Shown: positions 59,252 through 64,000 of the stretch, in pieces
Layout of the letters: the number at the start of each line of letters is the position of its first letter
Numbering within the stretch: position 1 is the stretch's first letter
Source of the DNA: Verrucomicrobiales bacterium
GTDB lineage: Bacteria; Verrucomicrobiota; Verrucomicrobiia; Verrucomicrobiales; DEV007
NCBI GenBank assembly: GCA_029940475.1
Contig: JAPYUT010000001.1
Location: 2,843 to 66,842 of the forward strand
Reading direction: 5' to 3'
Length of the DNA: 64,000 nt
Notes under the pieces: generated by a model
The model's input: only the letters and a program-made list of their open reading frames with translations
Told to the model about the DNA's origin: nothing
The model's database searches: none
Translations under genes and position numbers: made by a program

Positions 59252-59965
59252 CTAGGGCTCAGGGGCAGCAGCAGGCTCGGGAGCAGGTATGCCCTCGGGC
59301 AATCCCCCTTCAGTTCCTGGGGGAATCAGTCCCTGAAAAAGTTTCTGGGGATCAAATTCCTTTATTTTCTTTTGGCGCTTGGCGAACTCAACCTCATCGA
59401 TGCGGTGCATGACGATTTCCTTGCCGTCATCGGTGATGGTCATTTTATTCCCCTTGATATTGCCTGGAGTTTCTTCCTCATCCTCACCGTCCTTGGTGAC
59501 AAGGATCTTGAAGTCGCCGGTGGCCTCATTGCTTTCAAGGATCTTGAAGGTTGATGTTTCCTCCCCATCCGGGCTGCGCACGGACATGGTTCCGTCTCCA
59601 ATCTGGATGGCCATCATGTCCGCCATCATTTCCATCATAGGCAACATCAGGGCGAGGGCCGCGGCATTAAATTCTTCACCGTCACCCTTGGCGGTTTCAG
59701 CTTCAGCCTTCATTGCGGCCATCATGGATTCCTTGTCCATGGCCCAGTAGCCCTGGACCTGTTTGGAGATCGGTCCCCCTGCAGCGGCGGCAGGCTCAGG
59801 CTTGGCTTCAGGAGCAGGTTCGGGCTCTGGCTCAGGTGTGGCTTCGGGTGTGGCTTCGGGTGTGGGCTCAGGGGCTGGCTTTGCTGCTTCTTTGCAGGCG
59901 GAGATCAAGACAGCCAATGCCGCGAGGGCGGCGATGGCTCCGTTTTTAAATAGCGTTGTTTTCAT
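59252..59965 (-). CDS. Lipoprotein with Pro/Glu/Ala-rich linker, unknown function
   Basis: The 237-residue protein has a lipoprotein signal (AIAALAALAVLISAC). A low-complexity linker of repeated TPEA/PEPE units (residues ~28-60) is encoded by a short DNA repeat at 59830-59870. A helical Met-rich segment (ALALMLPMMEMMADMMA, about residues 103-119) and a charged C-terminal domain (GDFKILVTKDGEDEEETPG) follow, and the tail is again Pro/Ala/Glu-rich. I do not recognise a family; the Met cluster might be structural or metal-related. It is encoded downstream of the sulfatase gene on the same strand, 84 nt apart. Confidence 0.7.
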   Translation of the reverse strand: MKTTLFKNGAIAALAALAVLISACKEAAKPAPEPTPEATPEATPEPEPEPAPEAKPEPAAAAGGPISKQVQGYWAMDKESMMAAMKAEAETAKGDGEEFNAAALALMLPMMEMMADMMAIQIGDGTMSVRSPDGEETSTFKILESNEATGDFKILVTKDGEDEEETPGNIKGNKMTITDDGKEIVMHRIDEVEFAKRQKKIKEFDPQKLFQGLIPPGTEGGLPEGIPAPEPAAAPEP

Positions 59966-60049
59966 TGTAATTGAAGGAGTTTATAAGTCATAAATGCGGC
60001 AATAGCGAACACAAAGCGTTGCTGCAAAAGAGCATCGGGATAAAGGGGT

Positions 60050-61468
60050 TCACTGCCACGCCCTGGCGTCCTTGGCCACATCGCGGTAGATTTCCCGGAG
60101 TCTGGCGGCCATGGCGCGGACTTTTTCCGGGTGCTTTTTTGCCAGGTCCTCCTTCTCGGTGATGTCGCTGCTGATTTTATAGAGCTCATGTCCGGTGAGT
60201 GTCGCCCCGGCAAAGGTGTCGCGGTTGGCTTTGGTAATTGCGCGGGTCTTGAGTTCCTTGCCTTCCGGGGATGTCAACCGGGCAAGCAGTTTCCAGTCAT
60301 CCTCGCGCATGGCCACCTTTGCCTTGTTGAGCGCCGAGTAATAGCACCAGAAGAGCGGCTGGTTGCGCTTGATCTTGCCGCCACTGAGGGCATTCATCAT
60401 GTCCGTGCCGTCAAGGTGCAGGTCGACGGGAATTTCCCCGGCGGCCAGCCCGGCAAAGGTCGGCATCAGGTCAAGTGCGCTGAGCGCAACACTGCTGACC
60501 TGCCCGGCCTTGACCTGTAGCGGCCAGCGCATGATGCCCGCGACGCGGATACCGGCCTCGTGGGTGTGCAGCTTCATTCCGCGCAGTGGTCCCGGGCTGC
60601 CGTGCGAGCGCCACGCGTTGCGGTAGCGGTTGAGTGTTTCCGGGCCGTTATCCGAGGTGAAGACCAGCAGGGTGTTTTTAGTGAGCTTGAGCCGGTCTAG
60701 GGCGGCGGTGATCTCGCCGACGGCTGAGTCCATGTTCTCGACATTGGCGTAATAGAGAGCCTCACCGCGTTTGCCGGCTTTAGGATAACCGGCAACAAGC
60801 TTGGCAGGTGAATCGATCGGCTCGTGTGGCTCGTGGAAGGCGACGTAGGAGAAGAAGGGCTGATCGGGACTTTCCTTGACGTGGTTTTCTATCCAGCGGA
60901 TTGCCTCATGTGCCACGACCTGGCAGCTGAAGCCCTTTGACGGGCCGGCGTCCTTGCCGTTGCGCACGAAGTTTTTAGGGTTCTTGTGGCTGGGCGCGGC
61001 ATTGTTCTGGGTGGCAAACCAGTGCTCGAAGCCGAAGTCGCCGGGCTGCGGCTGACCGGCCCGGTTGAAGAGCCCGTTGCAGTGCCACTTGCCACTCATG
61101 CAGGTGGCGTATCCCGCCCGCTTGAGCATGGCGGACATGGTGAACTCATCCTTTCCCATGTGCATGCGGTTGCCCGAGGGGATCCAGTCATAAACTCCCG
61201 CCCGGTTGGGCGTCCTGCCGGTGAGCAGTCCGACTCTTGAGGGCGAGCACACCGGCGAGGTGGAGTAGAAGTCGGTGAAGCGGATGCCCTGCGCGGCGAG
61301 CCGGTCGAGGTGCGGGGTGCGGATGGTCTTGCTGCCGTAGCAGGCGAGGTCGCCGTAGCCCAGGTCATCGCAGAGGATCACCATGATGTTGGGACGCTCG
61401 TCGGCGGTGACCGGGAAAACACCGGCAAGTAGTGCCGGGAGAAAAACTGTAAGAAAAGATCGCAGCAT
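60050..61468 (-). CDS. Exported arylsulfatase-family (S1) sulfatase
   Basis: The 472-residue protein from ATG 61468 starts with a signal peptide (LRSFLTVFLPALLAGVFPVTA). ERPNIMVILCDDLGYGDLACYG (metal-binding Asp pair) follows, then the signature SPVCSPSRVGLLTGR, where Cys of CSPSR becomes formylglycine. Further conserved parts are CMSGKWHC, FTSDNGPET (metal ligands Asp, Asn) and GMKLHTHEAGIRV. It hydrolyses a sulfate ester, in this group often on algal or marine polysaccharides. The FGE needed for activation is at 57251. The frame extends to 61504, but the signal peptide supports the inner ATG. Confidence 0.92.
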   Translation of the reverse strand: MLRSFLTVFLPALLAGVFPVTADERPNIMVILCDDLGYGDLACYGSKTIRTPHLDRLAAQGIRFTDFYSTSPVCSPSRVGLLTGRTPNRAGVYDWIPSGNRMHMGKDEFTMSAMLKRAGYATCMSGKWHCNGLFNRAGQPQPGDFGFEHWFATQNNAAPSHKNPKNFVRNGKDAGPSKGFSCQVVAHEAIRWIENHVKESPDQPFFSYVAFHEPHEPIDSPAKLVAGYPKAGKRGEALYYANVENMDSAVGEITAALDRLKLTKNTLLVFTSDNGPETLNRYRNAWRSHGSPGPLRGMKLHTHEAGIRVAGIMRWPLQVKAGQVSSVALSALDLMPTFAGLAAGEIPVDLHLDGTDMMNALSGGKIKRNQPLFWCYYSALNKAKVAMREDDWKLLARLTSPEGKELKTRAITKANRDTFAGATLTGHELYKISSDITEKEDLAKKHPEKVRAMAARLREIYRDVAKDARAWQ

Positions 61469-61646
61469 GAGCGTGATCCTAGCCCCGGCGGTGAAATTTC
61501 TCAACGCAATAGCGTGCGCTTTGCTGACCGGTAAGGCTGCCCGAGCGTGGAGGTATGGACATTCAGTCCTTGTCTTAAATTATTGGATTTGCTTAAATGG
61601 TAGGCATGGAAAGGACATTGATTTTTCTTGCCGGGCTTCGAATTCA

Positions 61647-62732
61647 TCACCTTGTTACCAGGTCGGATATCCGGGGTTCCCATTTTAGCGTGGCGGCCCG
61701 CTTGAGCTCTCCGTGATCGGAGATGCGGTAGGCGGTGAGGGTGGCACCGCCGGTGGCAGCGACGAGCAGGAACCGGCCGTCAGGCGAGAGGGTCAAGCCC
61801 CAGGGGATCTTGTCGGCTTGGGTCAGGCCCAAGAGCTCGGCGTGGCCGTTCTCGAGAATGCGGTAGCGGGCAATTCGGTCGAAGTCTTGGGCGTGGCCGC
61901 GCAGGCCGGCGAAGAGAAACCTGCCGTCCGGGGTGACCAGGAGGTCGGAGGCGCTCAGTCCGGTCTTGGACATGCCGGGGGCAAGCACATTGATGTCCTG
62001 CTCGATTTTCAGCTGGCCATTCTCCCCGCGCCGGTAGGTGGAGAGGCCGATACCCTGCTCATTGCTGAAGTAGACCATGGGCAGCCTGGGGTGATAGGCC
62101 ATGTGGCGCGGGCCCGTGCCCTGCGGCGGCCCGGCGTCCTTGGGCTCAAGAGGGGTAACTGCCCCGGTCTGTCCATCGTAGGCATACTGCAACAGGGCGA
62201 GGTTGCCCTTCACGTAGGGGATGTAAAGATTGCGGTTGTCCGGGGAGGGGAGCACGCAATGGGCTTCGCGCTTACCTTCATCAATGGTGGTCACGGCCTT
62301 GCCGGGCATGCCGCGCTTGTCCAGGGGATAAACGTTGAGCCGCCCGTTGCCATAGCTGACCCCGAGCAGGTGATTGTTGCCACGATCCAGGCTGAGGAAG
62401 CAGGCTCCGTCATTAAACGTGACACGCTCGTGCTTTTGGTAGGTGCCCTTGTCGGAAAGGGAGATGACCGCTCCCGGCACCCGGCCCTCTTCACCGCCGG
62501 TGGCACTCACATAGAGGAGGGGCTTGACCGGGTGTGAGGTGATGACCCGCCCGGGAAAGCCAAGGTCAACCTTCTGCTCGACTGCCATTTGCACTGCATC
62601 CTCATCGGCCTTGACCAGGATGATCCACAGTGTGTTTGACTTGCTGGCCGGGGCGTAGACCCGGAAGTCCTTTCCCGGACAGGGCAGTAAAAGGCTAAGA
62701 GAAAGAAAACAGCAGGTGAGGGTATATCTCAT
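61647..62732 (-). CDS. Exported 7-bladed beta-propeller, YbhE/lactonase-like
   Basis: From ATG 62732 the 361-residue protein has a signal peptide (YTLTCCFLSLSLLLPCPG). Repeated blades follow, such as VITSHPVKPLLYVSA, HCVLPSPDNRNLYIPYV, HMAYHPRLPMVYFSNE, LLVTPDGRFLFAGLRG and GLTLSPDGRFLLVAATGG. This is the lactonase/6-phosphogluconolactonase (YbhE) propeller family. Export makes the pentose-phosphate role unlikely; hydrolysis of sugar lactones or binding are possible. It lies upstream of the sulfatase on the same strand, 178 nt from its start. Confidence 0.78.
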   Translation of the reverse strand: MRYTLTCCFLSLSLLLPCPGKDFRVYAPASKSNTLWIILVKADEDAVQMAVEQKVDLGFPGRVITSHPVKPLLYVSATGGEEGRVPGAVISLSDKGTYQKHERVTFNDGACFLSLDRGNNHLLGVSYGNGRLNVYPLDKRGMPGKAVTTIDEGKREAHCVLPSPDNRNLYIPYVKGNLALLQYAYDGQTGAVTPLEPKDAGPPQGTGPRHMAYHPRLPMVYFSNEQGIGLSTYRRGENGQLKIEQDINVLAPGMSKTGLSASDLLVTPDGRFLFAGLRGHAQDFDRIARYRILENGHAELLGLTQADKIPWGLTLSPDGRFLLVAATGGATLTAYRISDHGELKRAATLKWEPRISDLVTR

Positions 62733-62935
62733 GACAGGCGCTGATAAACTGCGCATTTGGCGGGTTATTTCCATGGTTTTTTATCTGTTTCATTCCATCT
62801 TGTGCAGCGCATCACTGAAGGAAAGGCTAATGGGGATTGTTTGCAGGATGGGGAAGGGAAGCGGAAATTGGCTTTTTTTGCTTTTTCCTCTAAGAGGATT
62901 GCCTCCACTGCCGTTAAAGGAGCTAAATACACTGG

Positions 62936-63460
62936 ATGTCAGTAAACGGAACCACCTATAAACGTGAAAAGCTGGTTCGGCGCGCCCTCGAGGAGTTCGA
63001 GGCGAGGCTGATCGGCTATGCGGCAAGTATCCTGCGGGATGCCGACCGTGCCCGCGACGTGGCGCAGGATACCTTTATCAAGCTCTACGGTCAGGATCCT
63101 GACAAGGTGAGCGTGGCGCTCAAGGCGTGGCTCTTCACGGTTTGCCGCAACCGCTGCCTGGACATCCTGAGAAAGGAAAAACGCATGGAAAACATCGAAC
63201 AAGAACAAGTGGCGCAAATTCACGACAAGTCAGAGGACCCGTCAAGGCTGGTTGAGCGCAGTGACCAGCACAGTGAGGTGATGCGCTTCCTTGAGCGGTT
63301 GCCACAGAACCAGAAGGAAGTCCTCAGGCTCAAGTTCCAGGGCGAGATGAGCTACAGGGAGATCAGTGAGGTGACCAGCCTGAGCGTCAGTAACGTCGGC
63401 TTTTTGATCCACGCCGGCCTTAAGCGCCTGCGCGGGATGCTCTCCCACCAGGCCGCATGA
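62936..63460 (+). CDS. ECF-family RNA polymerase sigma factor
   Basis: The 174-residue protein has region 2 (FEARLIGYAASILRDADRAR with DVAQDTFIKLY, and LFTVCRNRCLDILRKEKR) and region 4 helix-turn-helix (LPQNQKEVLRLKFQGEMSYR with EISEVTSLSVSNVGFLIHAG). A Shine-Dalgarno-like AAAGGAG lies 13 nt before the ATG, rather far. The next gene starts 60 nt downstream and has the layout of a membrane anti-sigma protein, so the pair probably forms a sigma/anti-sigma module. Its target promoters are unknown. Confidence 0.92.
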   Translation: MSVNGTTYKREKLVRRALEEFEARLIGYAASILRDADRARDVAQDTFIKLYGQDPDKVSVALKAWLFTVCRNRCLDILRKEKRMENIEQEQVAQIHDKSEDPSRLVERSDQHSEVMRFLERLPQNQKEVLRLKFQGEMSYREISEVTSLSVSNVGFLIHAGLKRLRGMLSHQAA

Positions 63461-63519
63461 TGAGCAAACTGAATGACACCATTTAAACGAGAATTTTTTA
63501 CCAGAAAGGAAAAACCAAG

Positions 63520-64000
63520 ATGACTATCAAACCTGATGACCCGCGCCTGACCGCCTACGCGCTCGGCGAACTTGAACCCGGGGAAAGCGCCGAGCTTGAG
63601 GCCTTGCTCAAGGAGAACCCGTCAGCCGAGTCCGAGATCTCCGCCATTCGCGAGACTGCCGCACTGCTGGAGGGTGAACTGGCCGCCGCACCGGCACTTG
63701 AACTCTCGGAGGAGCAGCGCTCAAGGGTGATCACCGGGGGCGATGAGCCCCGGCAGAAGATCATCACCCCCGGCCCTGATGTCTTCAGCCGCACCAGCAG
63801 GTGGCTGGGCATTACCGCTGCCGCCGCCTGCGTGGTGGCAGTCAGCACGATCGGCATCAAGCAGTTCCTCCTCGATGAGAAGCAGGGGGTGGCTGAAAGC
63901 ACCGCCAATGACCGGTTCGTTGCCGGCAATAGCGTAAAAATCAACGCATCCAAGCCGATGTCGCTCAAGGAGGCATTGCCGATGGTTGCTGAAGATGCTG
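63520..64000 (+). CDS. Anti-sigma-like membrane protein (3' truncated by window)
   Basis: The ATG at 63520 has AAAGGA about 9 nt upstream. The visible 160 residues begin DPRLTAYALGELEPGESAELEALLKENP, a short helical zinc-finger-less anti-sigma-type domain. A Pro-rich linker and a transmembrane helix (WLGITAAAACVVAVSTIGI, about residues 108-126) follow, and the frame is open at the window edge. In PVC genomes such N-termini after an ECF sigma gene often continue into a von Willebrand A/YfbK-type domain; that part is not visible. Its likely role is control of the upstream sigma factor. Confidence 0.75.
   Translation, partial: MTIKPDDPRLTAYALGELEPGESAELEALLKENPSAESEISAIRETAALLEGELAAAPALELSEEQRSRVITGGDEPRQKIITPGPDVFSRTSRWLGITAAAACVVAVSTIGIKQFLLDEKQGVAESTANDRFVAGNSVKINASKPMSLKEALPMVAEDA

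Noticed and set aside
59820-59880. Repeated GTGTGGCTTCGG units as a tandem-repeat or CRISPR-like element
   Set aside because: They encode the Pro/Glu/Ala linker of the lipoprotein and have no spacers.
61713-62537. A 274-codon plus-strand ORF opposite the propeller gene
   Set aside because: It is antisense to a protein with clear beta-propeller repeats and its translation is Gly/Glu/Val-rich with no recognisable domain.

Overview
This window looks like a chromosomal segment of a Gram-negative bacterium of the Verrucomicrobiota (PVC superphylum). The call is inferred from gene content and not from a marker tree. LptD, LpxA and ExbB/ExbD point to a diderm envelope. Several very large exported proteins built from CotH, lamin-tail, PKD, Calx-beta and TSP3-like modules, a sulfatase with its own formylglycine-generating enzyme, and a DUF6807 protein point to the PVC group. 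Genes are densely packed on both strands, and most of the window is ordinary chromosome. I see no insertion sequence, prophage or CRISPR array.

Layout. 1-6.2 kb: the 3' part of a CotH/lamin-tail exported protein, then a four-gene PhnCDE-type ABC transporter whose binding protein resembles those annotated as selenate-binding. 6.4-17.3 kb: quinone oxidoreductase, topoisomerase IV subunit A with a basic tail, a divergent exported subtilase, an L,D-transpeptidase, MTA phosphorylase (mtnP), valine-pyruvate aminotransferase (avtA), a long IF-1, ParB and an M28 peptidase. 17.4-21 kb: tRNA-Arg(ACG), a small lipoprotein gene broken by an amber codon, and an AT-richer polysaccharide islet (glycosyltransferase plus wecB) flanked by a short repeat. 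21-33 kb: a zinc-ribbon/CAP protein, a 1749-residue M11-like metalloprotease, other exported proteins, and an overlapping myo-inositol oxygenase plus phosphodiesterase pair.

33-48.7 kb: DUF6807 protein, rsmB, UDP-glucose dehydrogenase, lptD, lpxA, a polyprenyl diphosphate synthase, a small operon with a lipid kinase and a TIGR04283-type glycosyltransferase, and an ExbB-ExbD-TPR operon. 48.9-64 kb: a shortened UvrC, PBP2, a DUF6941 protein, a cupin, Mpl ligase, a second L,D-transpeptidase, a GT2 glycosyltransferase, the formylglycine-generating enzyme, a eukaryotic-type HisA, a lipoprotein, a sulfatase, a lactonase-like beta-propeller, and an ECF sigma factor followed by an anti-sigma-like protein cut by the window edge.

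Functional themes are envelope assembly (LptD, LpxA, PBP2, Mpl, two L,D-transpeptidases, Ugd, WecB), degradation of external polymers (sulfatase with FGE, proteases, CotH and DUF6807 proteins) and uronate or inositol metabolism (MIOX, phosphodiesterase, Ugd). The observations most worth following are the MIOX-phosphodiesterase pair, a C-terminal module shared by four exported proteins, the amber-interrupted lipoprotein, the CRP-like palindrome at 41.63 kb, the shortened UvrC and the eukaryotic-type HisA. All domain calls are by eye; no database search was run.
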